Below are positions 16,462 to 24,037 of a DNA stretch of 64,000 bases, piece by piece (position 1 is the first letter of the stretch; each line of letters opens with the position of its first letter). Both the position numbers and the translations under genes were made by a program. The notes under the pieces are model-generated. The model saw nothing but the letters and a program-made list of their open reading frames with translations, was not told the origin of the DNA and searched no databases. The stretch is taken from NCBI GenBank assembly GCA_947496175.1, contig CANMBU010000001.1, positions 62,001 to 126,000 of the forward strand, in the 5' to 3' direction. The DNA comes from an uncultured Roseovarius sp. Its GTDB lineage: Bacteria > Pseudomonadota > Alphaproteobacteria > Rhodobacterales > Rhodobacteraceae.

Positions 16462-17343
16462 ATGGCAATCAAAATTGACATGCTTCGCTGTTTTCTAACT
16501 GTGGCTGACCGCGGCAACCTGAGTGATGCGGCCAAAGAGCTTGGGCGAACGCCCTCTGCGGTGTCGATGATGTTGCAACAACTGGAAGATCACATCGGCG
16601 CGCCGCTGTTCAAACCGGGGCGCAAGTCGCACCTGACCCGGCTGGGCGATTTGGTGCGCATTGAAGCCAAACGAGAGCTCAATCATTTCGACCGCACTGT
16701 GGCTGCGATTGAGGGCCTGTCGCGCGCCGAGGCGGGTCATGTGCGATTGGCTGTGACGCCCTCTGTGGCCAAAGTTTTGATGCCGCATGTCCTGCGCAGC
16801 TTTGCCAATCACCATCCGGATGTGCGCATCGACATGCGCGACATTGACAGCGCCAGCATCGGCCACGAGCTTCAGGCTGGGCGCGTCGATATTGCGCTGG
16901 CCAGCCTGCGCCCACTGCCACGGTTTGAACGACACTTGCTGTTCTCTGACCGGTTTGGTGTCATCTGTCCCGCAGATCATCCTTTGACAAAAAACTGGGA
17001 CGATCTGGGTTGGTCCGACCTTCGGGACACGCCATTCATTGCCAATGATCTGGGGCAATTGATCCCTGATCCAGAATTTCGCCGCATTCAGGATAGCGCC
17101 ACGCTACATGTCCGAAACACAGCTTCGATCCTGAGCCTTGTGCGCGCAGGCATGGGCGTGACCGTCTTGCCGGAATTGGCCGCGTTTGATGCCGGGGATG
17201 ATCTGGCATTCTTGCCGCTATCGGACAAAACACTCCGGCGCGAGATTTGGATGCTGACACCGCAGGATCAGGATATGTCCCCTGCCGCTGTGGCTTTGGC
17301 AGAGGTTATTCGCAATCAGAACATTCGCCTTGCGCATGACTGA
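16462..17343 (+). CDS. LysR-family transcriptional regulator
   Basis: A 293-residue LysR regulator with an N-terminal helix-turn-helix (about 4-62; NLSDAAKELGRTPSAVSMML) and an effector-binding domain. I take the ATG at 16462; a GTG two codons earlier (the track's choice) is equally possible and no ribosome-binding site decides. It precedes the aldehyde dehydrogenase/M19/proline-racemase cluster in the same direction, separated by 97 bases that hold a perfect dyad. It probably controls that cluster and may respond to its amino-acid-like substrate. Confidence 0.88.
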   Translation: MAIKIDMLRCFLTVADRGNLSDAAKELGRTPSAVSMMLQQLEDHIGAPLFKPGRKSHLTRLGDLVRIEAKRELNHFDRTVAAIEGLSRAEAGHVRLAVTPSVAKVLMPHVLRSFANHHPDVRIDMRDIDSASIGHELQAGRVDIALASLRPLPRFERHLLFSDRFGVICPADHPLTKNWDDLGWSDLRDTPFIANDLGQLIPDPEFRRIQDSATLHVRNTASILSLVRAGMGVTVLPELAAFDAGDDLAFLPLSDKTLRREIWMLTPQDQDMSPAAVALAEVIRNQNIRLAHD

Positions 17344-17356
17344 ATACAGAAAACCT

Positions 17357-17376
17357 GAAATTATCTAAACAATTTC
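17357..17376. promoter_or_regulatory. Candidate LysR operator GAAATT-N8-AATTTC
   Basis: A perfect 6-bp inverted repeat in the 97-base gap between the LysR gene and the aldehyde dehydrogenase. It has the same arm-spacer-arm plan (8-base spacer) as the dyad at 13934-13955. It lies about 65 bases upstream of the gene start, a usual position for a LysR site. Confidence 0.45.
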
Positions 17377-17440
17377 TCGTTTGCCTTAATTCACAGGATA
17401 AGAAAAAAGTGAAACTCCACCATTCACGGGATGACATCAC

Positions 17441-18892
17441 ATGGCTGAGCCGAAACAGAACTATATTGCAGGCGAATGGGTCAGTGGCCCGTCTGAAGTC
17501 GAAAACCGCAATCCTTCTGATCTGAGCGACGTGATCGGCCACTTTACGCAGGCCAGCCGCGCGCAGTTGAATGATGCGATTGCCGCCGCCAAGGAGGCGC
17601 AAATCACCTGGGCCAGCTATGGGCTGGAGCGCAAACAGGCCGTGTTGCATGCCATCGGTTCCGAGATGATGGCGCGGGCCGAAGAACTGGGCACGCTTTT
17701 GAGCCGCGAGGAAGGCAAGCCTTTGGCCGAGGGCAAAGGCGAGGTTTATCGCGCGGGGCAGTTTTTTACCTATTACGCACATGAAGTGCTGCGCCAGTTG
17801 GGCGAGAATGCCGACTCGGTGCGTCCCGATATTGAGATTGACGTGCGCCGCGAGCCGGTGGGCACCGTGGCGATCATCAGCCCCTGGAATTTCCCAACAG
17901 CCACAGCGAGTTGGAAGATTGCTCCGGCTCTGGCCTATGGCAATGCGGTGATCTGGAAGCCGGCCAATATCACGCCGGCCTCGGCTGTAGCCCTGACCGA
18001 GATTATTGCCAAGCAGGACATCCCGCCTGGCCTCTTTCAGCTTGTGATGGGCGCGGGCGGCGAGATTGGTCAGGCACTGATTGAAAGCCCTGACATTCAG
18101 GCGATTTCCTTTACCGGCTCCGTGCCAGTAGGCCGCCAGATTGCGTCGACAGCAGCAGCGAATTTCACTCGGCTCCAGCTTGAGATGGGCTCCAAGAATG
18201 CACTGGCCGTGATGGAGGACGCCGAACTTGATCTGGCGGTCACTCTGGCATTGGGCGGCGCATTTGGCGGCACCGGACAAAAGTGCACGGCCTCCTCGCG
18301 CCTTGTGGTGCATGAGGGCATCCACGACGCGTTTGTCGAGAAACTCGTGGCCGGGGCCAAGGCGATGAAAGTCGGCCATGCGCTGGAAGAAGGCACACAA
18401 ATGGGGCCGGTGGTTTCCGAACAGCAACTGAATGAGAACCTGGCCTATGTTGATCTGGGCAAATCCGAAGGGGCAGAACTGGCCTGCGGCGGGGCACGGC
18501 TGGAGATGCCGCATGAGGGCTATTACATGTCCCCCGGTGTTTTCCTGAACAGCACCAACGACATGCGCATCAACCGCGAAGAGATGTTCGCGCCGCTCAC
18601 CGCAGTGATCAAAGTCTCGGGCTATGACGAGGCGCTCAGCGTTGTGAATGACACGAATTTCGGCCTGACCTCAGGAATTGTCACGACATCCCTCGCCCGC
18701 GCCAACCACTTCCGCCGCAACGCACAAACCGGTGTGGTCACAGTGAACCTGCCCACCGCCGGCACGGATTATCACGTGCAGTTCGGCGGGCGCGGCGACA
18801 GCTCTTATGGCCCGCGCGAACAGGGCATTCATGCGCGCGAATTCTATACGGTGGTCAAGACTGCCTATATTTCCTCCGGGGTGCCAAAATGA
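17441..18892 (+). CDS. Aldehyde dehydrogenase (possible 2-oxoglutarate-semialdehyde type)
   Basis: A 483-residue aldehyde dehydrogenase. The catalytic Cys is about residue 282 (GGTGQKCTASSR) and the general base Glu is in LQLEMGSKNA; PWNFPTATASWKIAPALAYGN is the cofactor region. The GQKCTAxSR form and the length fit 2-oxoglutarate (or succinate) semialdehyde dehydrogenases, which end the bacterial hydroxyproline and pentose-acid pathways. A proline-racemase homologue in the same operon makes that reading attractive. The stop overlaps the M19-like start (ATGA), so the two are coupled. Substrate assignment is inference. Confidence 0.88.
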   Translation: MAEPKQNYIAGEWVSGPSEVENRNPSDLSDVIGHFTQASRAQLNDAIAAAKEAQITWASYGLERKQAVLHAIGSEMMARAEELGTLLSREEGKPLAEGKGEVYRAGQFFTYYAHEVLRQLGENADSVRPDIEIDVRREPVGTVAIISPWNFPTATASWKIAPALAYGNAVIWKPANITPASAVALTEIIAKQDIPPGLFQLVMGAGGEIGQALIESPDIQAISFTGSVPVGRQIASTAAANFTRLQLEMGSKNALAVMEDAELDLAVTLALGGAFGGTGQKCTASSRLVVHEGIHDAFVEKLVAGAKAMKVGHALEEGTQMGPVVSEQQLNENLAYVDLGKSEGAELACGGARLEMPHEGYYMSPGVFLNSTNDMRINREEMFAPLTAVIKVSGYDEALSVVNDTNFGLTSGIVTTSLARANHFRRNAQTGVVTVNLPTAGTDYHVQFGGRGDSSYGPREQGIHAREFYTVVKTAYISSGVPK

Positions 18893-19872
18893 CTTATCGC
18901 ATCGACTGCCTTCAATATTGCAACTGGTCGGAAGACATCTTTCGCCAGATGCGCGAGGGCGGGCTTGATGCGGTGCATGTCACCATCTCCTATCATGAGA
19001 ATTTCCGCGAAACGGTTCTGAATGTTGAGCAATGGAACCGGTGGTTTGAAACCTATCCAGACCTCATCATGAAAGGCCGCTGGGCCAGTGATGTGAAACT
19101 GGCCCGTGACACCGGGCGCACGGCAATTTTCTTTGGCTTTCAGAACCCCTCGCCGATTGAGGATGACATCGGCCTCGTTGAGGTCTGGCATGATCTTGGC
19201 GCACGGTTCATGCAGTTGACCTATAACAACCAATCATTGCTGGCGACGGGCTGTTACGAAGAAGAAGACCCCGGGCTGACGCGCATGGGGCGTCAGGTGA
19301 TCCGAGAGATGAACCGCGTAGGGCTCGTCGTGGACATGTCGCATTCCGCCGACCGCTCAACCATTGAGGCGGCGGACCATTCCGAGCGACCTATTGCAAT
19401 CACTCATGCCAACCCGTTTGACTGGCATGCCGCGCGGCGCAACAAACCCGATGACGTGATCCGTGCTGTGGTGCAAAATGGCGGGATGATGGGCTTTTCG
19501 ATTTATCCGCATCACCTGGCAGGCGGCAGTGATTGCACGCTCAAAGGGTTTTGCCAGATGATTGCCGACACGGCAGAACGCTATGGCGTCACGCATTTCG
19601 GCATCGGCTCGGACCTTTGCCAGGGCCAACCAGATAGCGTGGTGGAATGGATGCGCGTGGGGCGCTGGACCAAGGAAATCGACTATGGAGAAGGCTCTGC
19701 CTCCAATCCGGGCTTTCCAAAGCAACCCTACTGGTTCCACACAAACGCAGACTTTCCACGCCTCGAAGATGGCCTGAAAGAGGTGGGCTTTAACGCGCGG
19801 GAAATTGCGGACATTATGGGCGATAACTGGTTCCGCTTTTTTGAGAAAAACTTTGTGGCATCAGATGGTTGA
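18889..19872 (+). CDS. Peptidase M19 (membrane dipeptidase) family protein with altered metal site
   Basis: A 327-residue M19-fold protein. Landmarks in order: VVDMSHSADRS (His152), ITHANP (His173) and FGIGSDLCQG (Asp242), matching three metal or substrate ligands of renal dipeptidase. The N-terminal HxD pair is absent (the strand reads IDCLQYCNW), and the bridging Glu is replaced, with GFQNP (Gln85) at its position. A normal two-zinc dipeptidase site therefore cannot form as in the classical enzyme. There is no signal peptide, so it should be cytoplasmic. It is coupled to the aldehyde dehydrogenase upstream and overlaps the next gene by 8 bases. It may hydrolyse or rearrange a cyclic or N-linked imino-acid compound. 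Confidence 0.82.
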   Translation: MTYRIDCLQYCNWSEDIFRQMREGGLDAVHVTISYHENFRETVLNVEQWNRWFETYPDLIMKGRWASDVKLARDTGRTAIFFGFQNPSPIEDDIGLVEVWHDLGARFMQLTYNNQSLLATGCYEEEDPGLTRMGRQVIREMNRVGLVVDMSHSADRSTIEAADHSERPIAITHANPFDWHAARRNKPDDVIRAVVQNGGMMGFSIYPHHLAGGSDCTLKGFCQMIADTAERYGVTHFGIGSDLCQGQPDSVVEWMRVGRWTKEIDYGEGSASNPGFPKQPYWFHTNADFPRLEDGLKEVGFNAREIADIMGDNWFRFFEKNFVASDG

Positions 19873-21544
19873 AGCGATCCCACCCCGCGACCCCAATGAG
19901 GTCATGACCCTGGCCCGACTCGGCTCGGCACATCAATGTCGGCTGAGCTTTATGCGGCAATTGTTGCGGCGGCTGAGCCGTGAGGCGTGGGAATTTGACG
20001 TCCCTGTCTTCAACATTGACGCCAATGGCGTGGGCCACGCGGTCTACACGGCCAAGGGGCCGGACCGCAGCTATTCTTTGGTGGCTTTTGCCCATGATCT
20101 GCCCCCCGAACAGCGCTCTGACCGGGTGATTGCGACCGCTTGGGATGCCACGTTCACTCTGTTTGACGGCGTACCAACGCAAGATGATATCACGCGGCTG
20201 TCGCAGAACGTGCCCTTGCAAGAGGCCGGGCGCGTCAGTGATCGCGAGTTGAGTCTGTCGCGTGCCAACCGGTCTGTACGGTTGTGGGATCATGTGGTTG
20301 AGGCGCTGGCGTCAGGGCAACAGCCGGATGAGACCAAAGTGGGCGATGTCGGCTATTTGATGCGCACCACCGCTGTGTACGGTTCGGGCAAGTTCGGCGC
20401 GGCGGACCGTGAGCAGACACGCCACCGTCCGGAATGTGCTGGACCCTTTCAGATCGAGATGCTTTCGGTGTTTCTGACCCGCGCTTTCGTGATGGATCTC
20501 GTCGAGCATATGGCGCGTATGAAAGCGCCAGATAGGGCTGTGCCGCTGGACCCTGCCCTGCGGCGGCGGTTCGGCATTGGCAATTCCACCGGGCTCGGCA
20601 TGGCGCCGTTTCTGGTCACACACCCCGCCTTGCTCAATGCGTGGATTGCGGCGCGCGAAGAGGCGCTGTCACGGGTGCGGTCCCTGCCCGAGGCCAAAGA
20701 GACAGACGTTCAGGCCTTTCGTCGGTTTGTTGCGCGCGCCAAAATTCATGCGGATGCATGGACGTCAGAACATTCGCTTCAAATCAATAAGTTAACCGCA
20801 TTGCGCGCGGATATGACGGCGCTACAGGCGCATGTGCAAGCGGCTGATCTGACCTTGGATCTGCCCTGGAACCGGCTTTGGATCTGGGCACAGGAGGCGC
20901 TGTCCATTGAAGGTCAGGAACAGCTGGCCGCGCTTCTGTTGGAACCCTACGGTGACCTTGTTGACGGACTGACCGAGTGCATGTCCACCGACGAGCATAT
21001 GACCTTTCCGATTGATGGGACGATGTCGGTCGAGGCGCTTCAAGCCATCCTTGAGGATGTCTATGGCTGGGCGCTGGATACTGACTGGGACACGCCCGAA
21101 AGCCACGCGCGTGTCTGGTATGTCTCCGAGGCCAAGTTGGAGCCGCGCCTTGGCGAACGGTTTGAAGAGCCGATTGAGCCCTATGAACAGCCCTTGGGCC
21201 CCGGGCGGGATGCCGCGCGGCTCTATGCGGCGCTGAAGCAGACCGACGAGACCACCGTGGCGGCCCTTCTTCTGGCCCATCCCGAGCATCGGCATGTGGC
21301 TCGCCGGGCGCAAATCGCAGCACGCCTGCCCTATGCCGAAATCCGCGACAACACATTGAGTGCTGAGATGCTGCCCATCGACATGCTGCGCCTCAAGCTT
21401 AGCTTTTTCGGGGCCTGTCATTTCGACCCGCGCTCGGACCGCTGGCTCAGGATCAACATGTACCAGCACGCGCCCTTCCCCCACGAACTGGCGCAGACAA
21501 GCGACGACTGGACCTTGCCGCCTTTGCCCATTGCAGCGCAATGA
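19865..21544 (+). CDS. Unrecognised 559-residue protein of the racemase cluster
   Basis: I do not recognise this family. It is a soluble-looking protein of 559 residues with no signal peptide, no membrane segment and no nucleotide-binding loop that I can see. It begins near MTLARLGSAHQCRLSFMRQL, has a middle block FGIGNSTGLGMAPFLVTHP that is probably functional, and a C-terminal part rich in Asp, Trp and Tyr. I use the ATG at 19865, which overlaps the M19-like stop by 8 bases; the track's start lies inside that gene. The next gene starts 3 bases before its stop ends, so it is firmly part of the operon and presumably a pathway enzyme or scaffold working with the DUF3726-like protein. Confidence 0.8.
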   Translation: MVEAIPPRDPNEVMTLARLGSAHQCRLSFMRQLLRRLSREAWEFDVPVFNIDANGVGHAVYTAKGPDRSYSLVAFAHDLPPEQRSDRVIATAWDATFTLFDGVPTQDDITRLSQNVPLQEAGRVSDRELSLSRANRSVRLWDHVVEALASGQQPDETKVGDVGYLMRTTAVYGSGKFGAADREQTRHRPECAGPFQIEMLSVFLTRAFVMDLVEHMARMKAPDRAVPLDPALRRRFGIGNSTGLGMAPFLVTHPALLNAWIAAREEALSRVRSLPEAKETDVQAFRRFVARAKIHADAWTSEHSLQINKLTALRADMTALQAHVQAADLTLDLPWNRLWIWAQEALSIEGQEQLAALLLEPYGDLVDGLTECMSTDEHMTFPIDGTMSVEALQAILEDVYGWALDTDWDTPESHARVWYVSEAKLEPRLGERFEEPIEPYEQPLGPGRDAARLYAALKQTDETTVAALLLAHPEHRHVARRAQIAARLPYAEIRDNTLSAEMLPIDMLRLKLSFFGACHFDPRSDRWLRINMYQHAPFPHELAQTSDDWTLPPLPIAAQ

Positions 21545-22206
21545 CCTGGTCTCTTAACGAGGTGGAAAACCTGTCGCGCAAAGCAGCGCGAGGCGCAGGA
21601 TATAGCTGGGGGCTGGCAGAAGAGGCAGGCAAGGCCACACGCTGGACCTCTGCCGCAGGATGGCCGAGCGCTGCAGCGCTGGCCCAGCTTTTGACGCAGA
21701 CCGATGGCATTGCCCCATCCGAGTTGGGACCTGCTTCACTTTCAGGAACCTGGACGGCCAAAAGTGGCGCGCTCTGCCCAATTACGACCGGCGCCGTGTT
21801 GTGTGATCTTGCTGCCAATTGGGCCAACGGCACCACCGCCTCTCTTGGCTCTGTCCGGCAGCCCATGCTCATCATTCCCTACGTGGTTTGGGCCGCTGAT
21901 CAGACTGGTGCGGCTCTTTCGGTAAGTTGGGAGGGTTTGACGCTCACCCGCGCGGGCGGAGAGACCTATCTCGACGATCCCAATATCGCGCGCCAGGTGT
22001 TCAAGGCGAACTGGGTGCGCCTTTCACCAGCGAGCATTCCGGCGGTCAAACCAACACTGGGCGCGCGTTTGACCCGCTGCTACCGCGCGGACATGTCAGC
22101 AGAAACGACCGCCACCCTGACGGCCTTTGCCCAGCGCACCTATGCGCCGGAAACCGAAGAAAGCAGGCTCGGTGGCGCGGGCGCCGGCCTGACCGACAAT
22201 GACTGA
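21541..22206 (+). CDS. DUF3726-like protein
   Basis: A 221-residue protein whose start, WSLNEVENLSRKAARGAGYSW, is the one I associate with DUF3726. No reaction is known to me for this family. It contains no signal peptide or clear membrane helix. It overlaps the unknown 559-residue protein (ATGA) and is followed after 12 bases by the proline-racemase homologue. Coupling to both suggests that the two unknown proteins work as a pair, for example as subunits of one enzyme. Confidence 0.72.
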   Translation: MTWSLNEVENLSRKAARGAGYSWGLAEEAGKATRWTSAAGWPSAAALAQLLTQTDGIAPSELGPASLSGTWTAKSGALCPITTGAVLCDLAANWANGTTASLGSVRQPMLIIPYVVWAADQTGAALSVSWEGLTLTRAGGETYLDDPNIARQVFKANWVRLSPASIPAVKPTLGARLTRCYRADMSAETTATLTAFAQRTYAPETEESRLGGAGAGLTDND

Positions 22207-22218
22207 GCGAGGGGACAT

Positions 22219-23274
22219 ATGCGCACATCTCGTATGATCACCGCTGTTGAGGCCCATGCCGAGGGCGAACCGGGGCGTGTCATCACCGCTGGTGCGCCGC
22301 CCCTTGAGGGAGAGACAGTGTTTGCGCAGATGCAATACATGCAAAAGCATGTAGATGATCTTCGCAAGCTCATGCTGCGCGAGCCGCGTGGGCAACCCGC
22401 ACTCTGCGCCAATCTCATCGTGCCGCCTTGTCACCCCGAGGCCGATGCCGGGTTCATCATCATGGAGCAGACCGAATATCCGCCCATGTCCGGCTCAAAC
22501 ACGATTTGCGTGGTCACAGTGCTCTTGGAAACCGGCATGCTTCCGATGGTCGAGCCTGTGACTGAGCTAACCCTCGAAGCGCCAGCAGGGTTGATCCGCG
22601 TCAGAGCGGACTGCGCAGATGGCAAAGTCACGCGTGTCACGTTCAGGAACGTCCCGGCCTTTGCCATACATCTTGATGCGCCGCTGGAGGTCGAGAGGCT
22701 GGGGCGGATCACAGTTGATATCGGTTGGGGCGGGATGTTTTACGTTATGGCTGATGCCGATGCGCTTGGGGTATCGCTGGAGGCAGAGAACGGCGCGCAG
22801 ATTGTGCAAACCTCCGAGCGCATATTGGCCGCCGCACGTGCGCAGTTGCCGGTGACACACCCCGAAAACCCCGACATCACCGGCCCCACGATCAGCCAGC
22901 TTTACGGTGCGCCCACTGACCCCGGCACAGATGGGAAGAACGCCGTCACCGTGTCCACCGGCGGGTTTGATCCGAAGCGGCCTCATGCGCTGCCCGGAAC
23001 GCTGGATCGGTCGCCTTGCGGGACGGGCACCTGCGCACGCATGGCCGTTCTGCACAAACGCGGGTTGCTTGAGCCAGGACAGGACTATGTGCATGCCGGG
23101 CCATTGAGCACGACCTTTGCAGGGCGGATCGAGGAAGTCACAGACGTGGCCGGATATGAGGCCATCGTGCCGACACTCTCCGGCCAGGGGTGGATCTATG
23201 GCATGTCGAACTACACGCTTGATCCGACCGATCCGTTTCAGGAAGGCTTCACAATCGGGGATATCTGGGCCTAA
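22219..23274 (+). CDS. Proline racemase family protein with Ser/Cys catalytic pair
   Basis: A 351-residue member of the proline racemase fold. The first catalytic position, Cys in proline racemase (MCGHG), is Ser91 here in MSGSNTIC; the second is Cys267 in DRSPCGTGTCA. Cys/Cys enzymes are racemases or epimerases and Cys/Thr enzymes are trans-3-hydroxyproline dehydratases. Ser/Cys members were, as I recall, linked to 4-hydroxyproline 2-epimerisation. Length is normal. It is the last gene of the LysR-controlled operon and stops 10 bases from the convergent riboflavin synthase gene. An epimerase for a hydroxyproline-like imino acid is the leading reading. Confidence 0.85.
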   Translation: MRTSRMITAVEAHAEGEPGRVITAGAPPLEGETVFAQMQYMQKHVDDLRKLMLREPRGQPALCANLIVPPCHPEADAGFIIMEQTEYPPMSGSNTICVVTVLLETGMLPMVEPVTELTLEAPAGLIRVRADCADGKVTRVTFRNVPAFAIHLDAPLEVERLGRITVDIGWGGMFYVMADADALGVSLEAENGAQIVQTSERILAAARAQLPVTHPENPDITGPTISQLYGAPTDPGTDGKNAVTVSTGGFDPKRPHALPGTLDRSPCGTGTCARMAVLHKRGLLEPGQDYVHAGPLSTTFAGRIEEVTDVAGYEAIVPTLSGQGWIYGMSNYTLDPTDPFQEGFTIGDIWA

Positions 23275-23284
23275 ACCTTTGTGT

Positions 23285-23872
23285 TCACGACATTTCCGCA
23301 AGGCGTGCCACATAGCGTGCCAGCGTGTCGATCTCCAGATTGACCTGATCCCCCACGGCCACTCGGCCCCAGGTTGTGACCTCTTTGGTATGCGGAATAA
23401 AGTTGATCCCGAACACCAGACCCTCAACCTCATTCACGGTCAGAGAGGTTCCATTCAGCGCCACCGACCCTTTGGGGGCGATGAACCGCGCGAGGCTATC
23501 GGGCGCGCGTAGGCTGACGCGGGTGCTGTCGCCTTCGTCGCGGACCTCCACCACTTCGGCCAAGCCATCCACATGCCCTGACACAATGTGCCCGCCAAGC
23601 TCATCGCCAACGCGCAGAGCACGTTCAAGATTGACAGTGCGCCCCGCCGCCCATGTGCCGAGATTGGTCTTCGACACGGTTTCCGCCGAGACATCCACGT
23701 CAAACCAATCCGCGCCCTTGGCCACCACGGTCAGGCACACACCATCGCAGGCAATCGACGCGCCGATATCAACGCCATTCATGTCATAGCGCGTGGCGAT
23801 GCGGGCCCGCAGATCACCACGTTGCTCAACCTGCCGGATTTCTCCCATATCGGTCACAATGCCTGTAAACAT
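23285..23872 (-). CDS. ribE: Riboflavin synthase, alpha chain
   Basis: A 195-residue enzyme that dismutates two molecules of 6,7-dimethyl-8-ribityllumazine to riboflavin. It has two homologous barrels, starting MFTGIVTDMGEI and, in the second half, GGHIVSGHVDG. The start MFTGIV at 23872, after GGGAGA, is the family's; the track's start is 24 codons too early. It would be expected next to ribD, but a capsule block on the other strand lies between them. The downstream lumazine synthase and ribBA genes are not in the window. It converges on the racemase-family gene. Confidence 0.94.
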   Translation of the reverse strand: MFTGIVTDMGEIRQVEQRGDLRARIATRYDMNGVDIGASIACDGVCLTVVAKGADWFDVDVSAETVSKTNLGTWAAGRTVNLERALRVGDELGGHIVSGHVDGLAEVVEVRDEGDSTRVSLRAPDSLARFIAPKGSVALNGTSLTVNEVEGLVFGINFIPHTKEVTTWGRVAVGDQVNLEIDTLARYVARLAEMS

Positions 23873-24037
23873 CGCATGTCTCCCAACTTGCCCCTTTGCA
23901 CCTAAAGCGCGGGAACTGGCATGACAAGACATGTTGACAGGCAACCGTCCATGGATTCAGCCTTAATTTTGCCTTAATCCTGCTGTAATAATGACAAAAA
24001 AGAGCAGCGTGTGAAGCGTGACAAGAGGCGAGTGTTT

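Noticed and set aside
17306-18514. A 402-codon minus-strand ORF opposite the aldehyde dehydrogenase
   Set aside because: It is antisense to a clear aldehyde dehydrogenase and its Cys- and His-rich translation matches no family; a codon-bias shadow.
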